Below, in pieces: positions 13,024 to 24,295 of a stretch of DNA of 64,000 nt. Within the stretch, counting starts at the first letter, position 1, and the number at the start of each line of letters is the position of its first letter. The translations under genes were made by a program, and so were the position numbers. The notes beneath the pieces are model-generated. The model had not been told where the DNA came from. It saw only the letters and a list, made by a program, of their open reading frames with translations, and searched no databases. This stretch comes from Crocodylus rhombifer. Lineage: Eukaryota > Chordata > Crocodylia > Crocodylidae. The stretch lies in NCBI GenBank assembly GCA_038503035.1, contig JAVSML010000028.1, forward strand, positions 805,412-869,411, given 5' to 3'.

Positions 13024-13450
13024 TTGTTTTTTGGCAACCTAAAAGTGGGCACAGAGACAGAAACAGTTTATCTAGAGGTCCAGGATGCATACCTTAAGGA
13101 TCTGGACCAGGGATTCCTACAATTACAATACAGTCCCAAAACTGTAGCTACAGTACTCAGATCAACAAAGCCAGACTCAGACCTCGCTTCAGCCTGCTAC
13201 AATGTCAGCCCCAGAGCAGTGACAACAAAATCCCTCTGGTTGTCAGCTACAGACCCCAGCTTGAACACCTGAGACAATCACTAATGACCTCCAACCCCTT
13301 CTGGAGAAAGACAACCATTTTAAGGTGAACACAGGTGACAAACCTGTCCCGGCTTACAGACAGCCCCCAAACCAAAACAGCTTCTCTCAAGCAACTGGCT
13401 ACCTAACTCCTGGTCTCACTGAGACACCAGGCTTTGCACTGGACCCAGGT
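13024..13450 (+). mobile_element. Penelope-like fragment in opposite orientation
   Basis: This stretch is homologous to the complement of about 56900-57270, part of the other Penelope-like copy. Both share tctagaggtccaggat-like sequence, then ccctctggttgtcacctaca-like and cttacagacagccc blocks. Here it reads on the + strand, directly beside the minus-strand copy that ends at 13010. It encodes part of the linker between RT and the GIY-YIG endonuclease. It resumes at about 14293 after an unrelated LINE insertion. Confidence 0.72.
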
Positions 13451-13454
13451 GCTA

Positions 13455-14230
13455 GCTGTGCCTCATCATTAATACAAACCACAAAGGTCCTCATTGATGG
13501 AGAAGAGCTGGAGATTGTTGAATATTTTGCATACTTCAGCAGCTATCTCTTGAAGGCGACTAATATTGATGAAGAGATCCAGTATAGGAGCCAATGTGCC
13601 AGCTGTGGCTTCAGAAGACTGTAGCATTGTGTGCTCAAACAAAGCTCCTATTATATCTGGCTGTGGTAATCCCAACTGTTCTCTATGAAGCTTGGGTGAC
13701 CTACAGGGACCACCTGAAAACCTGGAACACCTTCACCAGCACTACTTCCAGAAGATCCTTGGCATAAAGTGAGAGGATCATTACACAAATGCCAGCGTCC
13801 TTACCAATGTTAGTGCCACCAGCCTAGAAGTGTTAATTATTCAACATCAGGTGTTGTGGACAGTGCATTGTGCGTGCATGTCTGATGTACATTTACCAAA
13901 ACAACTACTATACTACCAAATCATCCAAGGAAAAAGGACATGCAGGGGCCAGACAAAGCACTTCAGGGACACCCTCAAGGAGAACATTAAGAAGTGTGGC
14001 ATTGACATCACAAATTAAGAAAAAACTGCCTGAAACAGAGCTACATGGTAATGCCCTGTGAGAGAAGGTACATCCTACTTTGAGGAAAACTGTCTCGCCC
14101 TGGAGGCAGAAAAATGACAGAAATGGAAGGAAAGGAAACAAGACTGAGAAATCCACAGTTCAACCCTCCCTTTAATCACCACCTCTGATGTCTGCCAGAG
14201 AGTCTGAAGCTTTAGGATCAGCCTTCTTAG
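13455..14230 (+). mobile_element. RTE-like LINE C-terminal fragment
   Basis: Peptides in order are IDGEELEIVEYFAYFSSYL (13493 on), NIDEEIQYRSQCAS, a broken stretch around 13620-13830 equivalent to the VYKAVVIPTLLYG...TW region, LIIQHQVLWTVHC (13833), then LPKQLLYYQ, RGQTKHFRDTLKENIKKCGIDI (13946-14010) and a Lys/Glu-rich end. This is the post-catalytic C-terminal domain found in a widespread RTE-like LINE type. The RT core is absent and several frameshifts are present. It interrupts the + strand Penelope-like fragment. Confidence 0.68.
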
Positions 14231-14292
14231 CCATCAACAGACTCATCTACAACCCTTTACTTGACCCATGAGAGTGATCCTCTATGAGGGAA

Positions 14293-14525
14293 CATCTCTG
14301 CCACTGCCCCCACTACTGGCGGACCACATCATCATTGAACTGAATAGTATGGAGTATAACATGAAATTCATTCACCTGCAACTCTATCAGTGTCATATAT
14401 GCAATCACCTGCATCTCTGCTGTCTATACTGAACAGACAGGGTGATTCCTATGCATAAAAATGAATGAACACCAATCTGACATCAGCTGCATAAAGATGC
14501 AAAGACCTTTGCCAGAACACTTTAA
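14293..14525 (+). mobile_element. Penelope-like fragment, GIY-YIG endonuclease region
   Basis: The sequence gagtataacatgaaattc...caactctatcagtgtcat...ctgtctatactgaacagacaggg is the complement-strand counterpart of about 56650-56800. It encodes the endonuclease C-terminus (MNEHQSDIS...EHFNLF). It is the continuation of the + strand fragment at 13024-13450 beyond the RTE-like insertion, and it stops where the CR1 at about 14530 begins. Confidence 0.7.
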
Positions 14526-14529
14526 CCTC

Positions 14530-17222
14530 TTTAACCTTTGTAGCTCTCTATGTGAAGGAAAGCTACATGTCCCTGCAAGCTGATGTTGGCGACCGGCATG
14601 GACAGCTAGAGACCCTCTGGGTAAAAATTCGTGGGGAATACAGCACAGGGGACACAACAGTGGGAGTCTACTACAGACCTCCCACTCAAAGTCCTGAGCA
14701 TGACCAGGAGTTCACCCAGGAACTGACTGAGGCCGCTTGCTCCAGAACCTTGGTTGTCATGGGTGACTTCAATTACCCAGACATCTCGTGGGAAGATCAC
14801 TCAGCAAAATCCGAACGGTTGCAAAGCTTTCTCTCATGCGTGGATGACCTCTACCTGACTCAAGAAGTCTATGGGCCAATGAGAGGCAAAGCGCTGCTCG
14901 ACCTGGTACTGGCTATGACCTGGTACTGGCTACGGGGGACGACCTAATAGGCGACCTAGTGATCGATGGGAAGCTGGGTGACAGCGACCACGAGCTGATC
15001 ACCTTCACCATCCGCCGTAAAGCTGGCAAGTCAGTCATAAACCCAGAAGTCCTTGACTTCAGAAAAGCCAACTCTGACAAGCTCAAGAGGCTTGTCGGTC
15101 AGGCCCTCAGGGACCATGACCCCAGGGAGATGGGAGTTCGAGAAAAGTGGTTGCTTCTCAAGGAAGCAATCCTCAATGCACAAGCTAAATCTATTCCAAC
15201 ACAGAGGAAAGGCAGCAAGAAGGCATAGCAGCCCTCCTGGCTCTCTAGGGACCTAGCAGACCTCCTGCGGCTAAAAAGGAAAGCTTACAAAGGATGGAGG
15301 ACGGAATTCAGCTCCAAGGAGAATTATTCTGCGCTGGTCCGGTCCTGCAGGGAGCAAACCAGGAAAGCCAAGGCTGCAACTGAACTCCAACTAGCTTCAA
15401 GCATCAAGGACAACAAAAAGTCCTTTTCCAGTTATGTGGGGAGCCGGAGGAAAAGCAAGGGCAATGTTGGACCCCTGCTAAACCAGATGGGGCAACTGAC
15501 AACTGACACCCAGGAAAAAGCCAACCTATTAAATAGGTACTTTGCGTCAGTCTTTCATCAGTCCCATAGGACACCCATGCCTGCTATGGGACAGGGAGAT
15601 CCGGGTGATGGGGATCCCCTACCCTCCATAAATGCTGACCTCGTGAAGGAACACCTTGAGAAGCTGGATACCTTTAAGTCAGCCGGCCCTGACAATCTGC
15701 ACCCCAGGGTACTCAAGGAGCTGGCGAGCATCATAGGCCAGCCCCTGGCACAGATCTTTGAAAACTCCTGGCGCTCTGGTGTAGTGCCCGAAGACTGGAA
15801 GAAGGCCGATGTGGTGCTGATCTTCAAGAAAGGGAGGAGAGTGGATCCGGCTAACTACAGGCCCATTAGCCTGACTTCTATCCTGGGGAAGATCTTAGAA
15901 ATGTTTATTAAGGAGGCCATCCTTGATGGACTGGCCCAGGCTAACATTCTAAGGGATAGCCAGCACGGGTTTGTTGCGGGTAGGTCTTGTTTAACCAATC
16001 TCATTTCCTGCTATGACCAGGTGACCTATCACCTGGACAAGGGAGAAGAGATTGATGTCATATATCTTGACTTCAAAAAAGTCTTTGATCTGGTATCCCA
16101 CGATCACCTCTTGGCCAAACTGGCCAGTTGTGGCCTTGGCTCCACCACGATCCGCTGGCTGGGAAACTGGCTCCATGGTCAGACCCAGAGGGTTGTAATC
16201 GATGGCAATCACTCATCGTGGTGCCCTGTGACCAGTGGGGTCCCTCAAGGCTCTGTCCTGGGACCCATCCTGTTCAACATCTTCATTAATGATGTGGACA
16301 TTGGAGTCAGGAGTGGACTGGCCAAGTTCGCCAATGACACCAAACTTTGGGGCAAAGCATCCACACCAGAAGATAGGCGGGTGATCCAGGCTGACCTGGA
16401 CAAGCTCAGCAAATGGGCGGACGAGAACTTGATGGTGTTTAACACCAAAAAATGCAAGGTTCTCCACCTTGGGAGGAAAAACCTGCAGCATCGTTATAGG
16501 CTTGGCAGTGCTACGTTGGATAGCACTACAGAAGAAAGAGACTTGGGGGTCATCATTGACCACAAGATGGACATGAACCTCCAATGCGATGCTGCGGCTA
16601 GTAAAGCAACCAAAACACTGGTTTGCATCCACAGATGCTTCTCTAGCAAATCCCGGGATGTCATTCTCCCCTTGTACTCGGCCTTGGTGAGGCCGCAGCA
16701 GGAGTACTGCATCCAGTTTTGGGCTCCACAATTCAAAAAGGATGTGGAGAAGCTTGAGAGAGTCCAGAGAAGAGCCACGCGCATGATCAGAGGTCAGGAA
16801 AGCAGACCTTACGATAACAGGCTGAGAGCCATGGGGCTCTTTCGCCTGGAAAAGCACAGGCTCAGGGGTGATCTGATGGCCACCTATAAGTTTATCAGGG
16901 GTGACCACCAGTATCTGGGGGAATGTTTGTTCACCAGAGCACCCCAAGGGATGACAAGGTCAAATAGTCATTAACTACTACAAGACTATTTCAGGCTGGA
17001 CATAAGGAAGAATTTCTTTACTGTCCAAGCCCCCAAGGTCTTGAACAGCCTGCCATCGGAGGTGGTTCAAGCACCTACATTGAACACCTTTAAGAGTAAA
17101 TTGGATGCTTATCTTGCTGGGATCCTATGACCCCAGCTGACTTCCTGCCCTTTGGGTGTGGGGCTGGACTCGATGATCTTCTGAGGTCCCTTCCAACCCT
17201 AATGTGTATGAAACCTATGAAA
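14530..17222 (+). mobile_element. CR1 LINE, longest copy (endonuclease plus reverse transcriptase)
   Basis: This copy keeps most of ORF2: part of the apurinic-type endonuclease (ALYVKESYMSL, GVYYRPP, VMGDFNYPDISW), the whole RT domain, and the C-terminus, followed by a 3' end with gatgatcttctgaggtccc and a tatgaaacctatgaaatct tail at 17222. It is 5'-truncated within the endonuclease, at the junction with the Penelope-like fragment. Of all the CR1 copies here it has the longest uninterrupted frame. Confidence 0.95.
14552..17130 (+). pseudogene. CR1 ORF2 (endonuclease-reverse transcriptase), disrupted
   Basis: The reading frame is broken four ways. First, a 17 bp tandem duplication (14900-14916 repeated at 14917-14933) shifts the frame after the endonuclease. 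Second, a TAG sits at 15226-15228 before the RT domain. Third, a TAA at 16972-16974 replaces a lysine codon; the frame after it stays open to TGA at 17128-17130. Fourth, the catalytic FADD box reads FAND (16327-16338), removing a metal-binding aspartate. Other RT landmarks are intact: SAGPDNLHPRVLKEL, NYRPISLTSILGK, DSQHGFVAGRSC, YLDFKKVFD and SGVPQGSVLGPILFN. The product would not be active. Confidence 0.93.
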
Positions 17223-17224
17223 TC

Positions 17225-17330
17225 TATATATCATAAGCTTTGGTGATCTCACTTCATCATATATATATGATTTAATAAGATACAAATCTACCCTGCCTTC
17301 TGCCTGACTTCAGACTACCACGGGTAATTA
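17225..17330. mobile_element. Penelope-like 3' terminal fragment
   Basis: The text atcataagctttggtgatctcacttcatca, then acaaatctaccctgccttctgcctgacttcag, resembles the 3' untranslated end of the Penelope-like elements at 11.7 and 27.5 kb. Only about 100 bp remains. Confidence 0.5.
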
Positions 17331-19069
17331 CTAGGGCTGTGCAAAATTTGTTTTGTTGTGTTTCGATGCTGTTTTGATTCGTTTCAAGACTGAAACAGCA
17401 AAATCAAAACTAAACAGATACTGTCCAAAGAGCCTCAAAACAGACCGAGGCAAGTCAAAATGTTTCAAAATTTTTTAAACATTTTGACTTTTGAAGCTGA
17501 AGCTGGGCTTGCCTTCTATGCCTTCAATTGCATTCAAGTGCCTGCAGGGAAAAAGAAACTAAAGTAAGGAGAGGGAGGGGGGGAAAGAGTGCTTGCTTAC
17601 ATTCGTCCATAAAACCTGGACAGATTCCCCACAGTAAAACTGATACCACTGAACAGGGCAGATGCCTCACATGAGGGGTATAATTCAAACCTTAATAATT
17701 TCTGCCTTGGGTATTATTCAAACCTTGAGAATCACCCTAGTGGAAGCCTGGTAGTAAGCAAAACCAAAAAGCAGAGTAAAAATTTATCTGTAGCAGAAAC
17801 CTAGTAAAACTGTACTAATTCCTACAACTATTCTTCAATGACAATATGTACAGAGTACAAACCCATCACTTTGTAGGTACTACAATGTAACTAGTAATAT
17901 TTTCAAGCTTTTAAATGTAGATATATAATGCAAGAAGTGAAGCTGCTGTTAACTTTCACAGATAGGTGATAAGAAGAAGCAAAAAAGTCATTTGGCTTCA
18001 GTCTGCCCCTTATTGTCTCAGGGAGCAGAAGATGGGACAAGCGTGGACTAAGAGAATATGATCTCAGATGTAAGGGGGAAAGTACAATAAAGTTGATTAA
18101 TATATATTGGACAAGCAGTGAAACAATAATTTATTACAAATATTCAAAATCTGTATAGAATCTAAAATTAGGACCACTCTGCACTTTTCAGAATCTTTGA
18201 CAGTCTTATTAGAATACTATTTGTTCATGAAATAATGAACAGAACTATTAAGAACTTAATACATTATTTGCATGTTATGATTCATTATTTAGAAACACAG
18301 GTGTAGCTAGCTATTTTAGAGTGCTGGGTAAAGCAGGAGTGTGGGTGTATTTTGCTGAGTCTGGTGAGCAGGGGATAAGAGAGAAGAGTTTTACTTGCCA
18401 TGGCACAAGCACCCATGTCATGAGTTTTGCCTGTCAGCAGCTAGAGGTGCAGGGACCCATAACCCAGACTCCCCCTGCACCTAGCTTCTTGAAAGCCGGC
18501 AGGCTTCATGGCCTCAGCGGGGGCTAGCAGGCCTGCAGCTTTCAACCTGCAGCACCTTAACACACGCAGTATCACCCATGTCACAAGTTTTGCTTGTCCG
18601 CAGCTTGAGGTACAGTTTCCCCCAAATCCCTGAACCTATCTCCTTGAAATCTGGCAGGCTTTGTGGCCGCAGCAGGGGCTAGCATGCCTGCAATTTTGAC
18701 CGTGCTGTAGCTTAACACATACATAGGACATGAATTTTACTTTCAAGACTTTGGGGTGCAGTTTCCCCGAACCTTCTGCATCCATCTCCTTGAAACTTGG
18801 CAGACCTCATGCCTTCAGAAGGTGCTACCATTCCTGCAAGTTTCATCCAAATCAGGTCAGAAATGACAAAGTTATATAAGCTGTTTTGACCTTCCCCATT
18901 ATAGCCTATGGGAGAACAGCAAAACAGCGGCAAAACAGCGAAACTGTTGCGAAGAAACAGAACGGAGCAGCAGTTTCGAATCAAAGCAAAATTTGAAACA
19001 GAAAGGCGTTCTGTTGATGCGTCGAAATGCAAGTCGAAACAGAACACTGCCGTTTCGCAGAGCCCTAGG
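17331..19069. mobile_element. DNA transposon-like element with inverted GGGCTGTGCA-type ends
   Basis: The left end CTAGGGCTGTGCAAAATTTG is mirrored by the right end (complement CTAGGGCTCTGCGAAACGGC). Just inside, both ends are rich in tttcga/gaaac motifs in opposite orientation. TA flanks both ends. No transposase is visible in 1.7 kb, so it is nonautonomous or chimeric. Positions 18370-18900 contain an internal repeated module (see the separate entry). Its termini resemble those of the element at 45688-46450. A PIF/Harbinger or Tc/mariner origin is possible. Confidence 0.55.
18480..18860 (+). repeat. Three diverged direct repeats of about 150 bp
   Basis: A module starting ccttgaaa..tggcagrctt, then ctcag..ggggctagca, then cctgcaa, recurs at about 18487, 18642 and 18788 (spacings about 155 and 146 bp). 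It is embedded in the element at 17331-19069. No coding potential is conserved. Confidence 0.65.
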
Positions 19070-20027
19070 AATAACTTCTCGTATCATGTTCTGCAATATT
19101 CCAATTAGGTCTCAATGACAAGCCCAGATGCAAGCATGGTAGAAGTTTGGATTCAGCTCCAGCTCCAAATGGAAAATTCAATCCCATCTCTTTGTTACAC
19201 TGATAATATACACTTAGATCATAAATATTCAAGGCACCTGCAAAAAACATTGGAGGGAAGGTGGGCTGTACTTTTGTTTTCCAATGGAAATGAGGATTCG
19301 TCATTTACTAAAATAGAAACAATATTGAGGTGCTTAACATATTATAATTTTTTTTAATATATTGTTCTATGTCACAGTAACTGGAAAAACAAATACTATC
19401 ACCGAACTTTCCTTCCACCCAAAGGACAGGTAGCTTAACATGTTTGTGCCTGGTAGTTCATATTGTTATTAAATCAGTGAAAAGTATAAATTTGCAAGTA
19501 GGATCCTTTCTCCCCTGGAGCCTGAGCTCCATATCTCTGTATATGACTTTCTTCCTTTCACTTTATTTTCCAAAGTCGAAATCTATCCCTGCTCTGGGTT
19601 CTTCAGTTGCTGAGCCAAAGCACTTTGATGAACTGATATTTCAGCAGAATGAATTTGTGAGACTTTACAAACTGAGACTGAAATTCATCACGGTGCTGAG
19701 AGCCAGCACCATAATATCCAATGTATGCACTTAGGGTATGATTGCAGAAAGCACTCAGCATTGGCCTTACTTATCTCTCATTGATGTCAATAGGAGTATC
19801 ACAGCTGATACCAGTAGGAGCAAAATTAGGTTAGCACTGAGCACTTGTGAAACTCCCAGACTTGCTGTGTAACTTAAGTGTGGTTTCCACTGTATGCCTA
19901 CCCTTATAACAGAGGGCTCACTTTACCCTAAGTAGTTGTCAGTTTTTTTCCAGCATTTCTTTTTCTCAGTTTTTGTTTCACTCCTGAACCATAGTTAATA
20001 ACCTCCATTTGTTTTCTCTCTCCTTAG
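19070..20027. other. FSHR: Intron 4, 3' part
   Basis: This is intronic sequence leading to the exon 5 acceptor. The last 60 bases before exon 5 carry a pyrimidine tract (tttgttttctctctccttag). No other exon was found. Confidence 0.6.
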
Positions 20028-20099
20028 GTTAATATTGAACACTGGTATTAAGTCTTTGCCTGCTGTCCATAAAATACAATCTTTCCAGAAAGTTTTACT
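20028..20099 (+). CDS. FSHR: FSHR exon 5 (leucine-rich repeat of the hormone-binding ectodomain)
   Basis: This 72 bp exon encodes 23 complete codons beginning LILNTGIKSLPAVHKIQS and ending FQKVL, with a split codon at each end. It corresponds to about residues 126-149 of the human precursor, where the equivalent reads LISNTGIKHLPDVHKI. The acceptor is a pyrimidine-rich tract ending ctccttag at 20027. The donor is GTAAGT at 20100. Both junctions are phase 2, as in all the neighbouring exons, which is the hallmark of the repeat exons in glycoprotein-hormone receptors. The Ser of the human SNTG motif is Leu here (TTG). I see no stop or frameshift. The repeat forms one turn of the curved hormone-binding surface. 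Identity is secure because it joins in frame to the very FSHR-specific exon 6. Confidence 0.93.
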
Positions 20100-20890
20100 G
20101 TAAGTTTTTATTGGACACTTTTTAAGCTTCCTTTAACTCTATATGAATATTCTGCTGCTCTAACAAGATCTTTCTCTAGTACTTTATAATTAGCTTTGCC
20201 AATGTATCATAGATTGTAATCTTGTGGACATTGATAACAATTTGTCTTAAATTATTTTAGTGTTCTCTGCATTGTCTCTATACAAAATTATATATGAGGT
20301 ACTTTACAGATAATTTTTTCCTTTAATTTTGTTTTTAACTGCATGACTAGATGGCTTAAGGGGTCTGATAATAGTCTTTTCCTTCTAGCTCACCAATTTA
20401 AATTCAAATCAGGCTGGTGGACACAGAAATTTGTTGCCATCTGGTGACAGTTGTTTGGTTTGTGTGCAGTGACTTCCTAATGTCAGCTGTCAGTCCAGCT
20501 TTGAGTGGACTGATGACTACCTCACCAAACACTCCCCTCTCTCCTTCCTATACACACACAATACACTTCTCTTTTGGCAGCAAAATATAGAGCTGGAGTA
20601 GAGGGTAGTATTTATTATTCCTATAGAAAATTTCACTTACAATAGGAAAAAACTATTTAGTTAAAATTTTCAATGGAAAGAATTTGTAGTCAAAAATCTT
20701 TGTTTTATTTAAAAACAAGTTTCATTAAACATTTTCAACCAGTACTCACAAAAAAAAAGAATCCAAGGAATTCTTGGTTCATTCTTAGAGATGATCAAGA
20801 GCAGCAGAATAAGGACACTGGGTTTCAGAGAAGCAGATTTTAACAAACCCAAGGAGCTGTTGGCAGGAAAATCTCAGGGAAAAAGGAGTC

Positions 20891-21326
20891 CAGCGGCATG
20901 TCTAAACTAAATGTTTACCACACAGTAGATTAATTAGCTGTGCAGTAAATGTCTCAGTGTCTACACATATGTCTCTATTAGGCTACAGTAAACTAATTTA
21001 CTCCACAGCAGGCTAGTACTTATAAAAACAAGTACTAGCCTGCTGCAGAGTTAAAAACTTTGCAACAATGCATGTATAGATAATGCCCTGGCTGGCTGTG
21101 CCACAGGGGTGCTTCAGTGAGAGGGCTACCTGCTGGCTGCCTTGTGTCCTAGCCAGCACCTCTGCAGCACATTTGAGCTAGGGAAAGTAGCTCCAGACTG
21201 GCAGGCTGACCCCCAAGATCCTCGGCCAGCCAGGGCTGCTCCAACCTAGCTCAACATGCTGCAATCCCAGGCACATGTGCAAATACTTATTGCTTTGCAT
21301 TAATTGCATGTCTAGATGTGCCCCAG
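20891..21326. mobile_element. Nonautonomous DNA transposon (family with GGCATGTCTA / GGGGCACATCTAGACATG ends)
   Basis: The left end GGCATGTCTAAAC and the right end (complement GGGGCACATCTAGACATGC) form inverted termini. The interior includes the hairpin at 21001-21050. A GC-rich half (caacatgctgcaatcccaggcacatg) is shared in reverse orientation with the element at 58287-58707. No transposase is present. The flanks aggagtcc and aggagagc could be an aged 8-bp duplication, but this is uncertain. Confidence 0.6.
21001..21050. repeat. Strong hairpin, 21-bp arms
   Basis: The arm at 21001-21021 (core cagcaggctagtactt) pairs with 21030-21050 (core aagtactagcctgctg) with 19 of 21 matches around an 8-base A/T-rich loop. 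It lies inside the DNA transposon at 20891-21326. Confidence 0.85.
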
Positions 21327-21399
21327 GAGAGCTGACTGTACTTTAACAAGCCCACTTAAGAGCACAGGAGTAACCTATCTTGAAGCAATGGAAGAATGG

Positions 21400-23168
21400 A
21401 AAGTGAAAAAGAAGACCAGCCTGGCTAGACAGCAGTCTCACCAATGAAATGAAACTCAAAAAAACAAATCTTGTAAAAAGACAAAACTTAGTCATACTAC
21501 TAGGGAAAAGTGTACAAGTATTGCACAGGCAAGAAGGGAGAAAATTAGGAAGTCTGAGGCACAATTTGAGAAGTAGCTGGCTTGGGACATAAAAGAAATT
21601 AAAAAGCGATTCTACAAATATGTCGAAGTAAAAGGAAGACTAGGGAAACCATAGGTCCATTAAGGAATGCAAAAGACAGTCTAGTTACAAATGATGCAGA
21701 GAAGGCTGAAATAGTTAACACCTTCTTTGCTTTGGTCTTCACAAATAGCCTAGAGTAGTAGAATAACAGACTAGGAATGTCTTAGAAGGTAGATCATTTC
21801 AAGTCAGCATGGCCAGATGGGATGCACCCTGAGGTACTGAAGGAACTGACTGAGGTAACTATGGAGCCATTGGCTATCTTCTTTGAGAACTCCTGGTGCT
21901 CAGGTGGAGTCCCAGATGACTAAGAAAGAGCAAAAATGTGCCCATCTTTAAGAAATGGAAGAAGAAGGATCCAGGGACCTACAGACTGATGAGCCTAACC
22001 TCTATACCTGAAAAGATCATGGAGTAGGTCCTCAAGAAATCCATTTTGAAACACCTAAGGGAGAACAAGGTGGTCAGGAACAACCAGCATGGATTCAAGA
22101 AGAGCAAGTCATGTCTGACCAACCTGATTTTCTTCTATGTTAAGGTGACAGGCTCTGTACATGTGGGAAGAGAAGTAGATATGAGATATGATATGATATG
22201 ATATATCTTGACTAGATACGTAACTGGTTGGATAATCATACTCAGCGAATAGTCCTCAATGGCTCAATGTCTAGTTTGGAGAAAGTATCAAATGGGGTTC
22301 CCCAGGGATCTGTCCTGGAGCCAGTATTGTTTAACATCTTCGTTAATGATTTGGATGATGGCATTGAGTACATGCTTGGCAAATGTCTAGATGACAATAA
22401 GTTGGGTGGAATTGCAGCTACTCCAGACTGTAGGGCAAGGATCCAGAATGACCTGAAATGGTCTACAATCAGCCACATGAGATTCAACAAGGACAAATAT
22501 GATGCTCTGCATTTGTGACAGAATAATTTCATGCACAAATACAGGATGGCTGGCTAGGCTTCAGTACTACAGTTACAATAGGCCAAAAGCTGAATATAAG
22601 CCAATAATGTGCTCTTGTTGAAAAAAATGCCAACAGCATAGTGGACTGCATTAACAGGAGTGTCCCCTGCAAATCATGGGAAGTGATTCTTCCACTATAT
22701 TCAGCACTGGTGGGCCTCATCTGGAGTTGTGTGCCCATTTTTGGGCCCCATACTCCAAGAAGTCTGTGAACAGTTTGTAAAGAGTCCAGTGCAGAGCAAC
22801 AAAAATGATTAGGGGCCTTGGAGGCAAGACTGATGAGGAAAGGCTGAAAGAACTAGGGTTATTTAGTCAGGAGAAGACGAGACTGAAGGGCTTTTGATAA
22901 CAGTCTTCTAATGCCTGAAGGGCAATGCACTGGGCCTTAAGCTGCAGCAAGGGAAATTTAGGTTGGAAATTGGAATTTTCTAATTATGAGGGTGGTTAAG
23001 AATCATTGGATAGGATATCTAAAGAAATTGTGGAATCTCCATTCTTGGAAGTTTTCAAGAAGAGGTTAGACAGAGGCTGGGATGGTCCTGCCTTGAGTAG
23101 GGGGCTGGGCTAGATGACATTGTGAGGTCCCTTCTAGCCCTACTTTCCTATGAGCCTATCATCCTAAG
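21400..23168 (+). mobile_element. CR1 LINE, 5'-truncated, decayed
   Basis: The element enters ahead of the RT domain (a broken KKTNLVKR...lysine-rich linker) and then shows SAWPDGMHPEVLKELTE, SNGVPQGSVLEPVLFN and CLDDNKLGG in place of the FADD box. The degraded C-terminus is followed by a 3' end, gaggtcccttctagccc and ctatgagcctatcatcct, at 23168. A local atgat/atatg stutter at 22178-22207 replaces part of the RT coding sequence. Confidence 0.92.
22178..22207 (+). repeat. Short GATAT/ATATGAT microsatellite
   Basis: Five to six imperfect gatat(g)a units have arisen within the CR1 coding sequence, in place of the YLDF region codons. Confidence 0.75.
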
Positions 23169-24295
23169 TTTGAAGTACAGAGGGTTGGGGAAGCTTCCAC
23201 TGCTTTTGTTTAGATTTAAATTTTGATGAAAAGATTTTAATCTTCAGGACCATTAATCTAATACCTGCCTCTGGCACTTTTACTCAAACATATACACAGT
23301 AACATGTCCGTACACACAAATTAAAATACAAAACAGGTAGGACGTTTTGTCTAGTATGGAATTTCTGGAAATGTGCTGTAGTGCTTTGCAAATTTGAACA
23401 GCAGATTCAGTACATGTGGAACCATGAGACCTTTTTCCTACATAACTTTGTTATTATCTTCAGACATAGGTATACTGGATTGCTCTAGCTTAGTGAAGCA
23501 ACATTATTCTCCTGAGGTGAAATTCCTCCCTTTACAGAAGGCCAGTACAAGGTCTATGCAATAATTAAGTCCCAAAATAGAACTTGGTTGAAAACCTGTC
23601 TCCATTAAAATCAGTAGCTAAACTTTGAATGATATTCAGGATGGGCCAGGATTTCACTCTGTAAGTGGGAACTTATTGGTATATTAATATAAATAAAGGC
23701 CTTGTGCTGACCTTTTGCACAGAGATATATTTCACTCTATAATAATGCTTCTATATGTCCATATGAAAAACTTCTGTTGATTTCCATGAGGACTATATTT
23801 GAGGCACTTCAGTCAGTCAGTCAGTATTGTAGTCATATTTAGCTTTCACAGTAAGAGACAATTTGGGACTCACATTTAATTCCAAGCTTTTCACACAGTT
23901 CATTTTATTCGCTACTTTCCACCAGAAGCAGCATGAAAGCAACCATCCTGTCCATCTAAATTATGAGTAATACTGTTTAACTTCATGAAGTAGTACATAT
24001 TTTGAGCAAGCAACAGAAATATTTATTAACAACTCTTTGTTATGTATCAATCAAAAAGCTACTGTTATGAAAGTAGCTGAAATCATCATTTGTCAATTAA
24101 GTAGACTCTCAGAGGACCCAGTTCAGAAAAGTAGTCAAGCACATGCCAGACTATAAGCATCTGAGGAATCCCATTGATGTTAGTGGGAGGGAATTACATG
24201 TACTTAAGTACCTTGCTGAATCATGACCAAAAGAGAGCCCTAAAGTTCTGCATTAGTTCGTAAACCAGTCTTGCAACTCCCTGCTGTAGATTACT
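23169..24295. other. FSHR: Intron 5 sequence with degraded foldback SINE/MITE-like stretch
   Basis: This is largely unique AT-rich sequence. At about 24115-24240 there is a diverged palindromic stretch (agtcaagcacatg ... cccattgatgttagtggg ... catgtacttaagtac). It resembles a common reptile foldback repeat in which a central 'cccattgac.tcaatggg' is flanked by inverted arms. A CAGT tetramer repeats at 23811-23827. Confidence 0.4.

Noticed and set aside
16213..16947. 244-codon minus-strand frame
   Set aside because: It is antisense to the CR1 reverse transcriptase frame and has no independent support.
1..20027. FSHR exon 4 upstream of exon 5
   Set aside because: I searched for the preceding repeat (an NLPNLQYL-like end followed by a donor) in all lines and found no match; it is probably outside the window.
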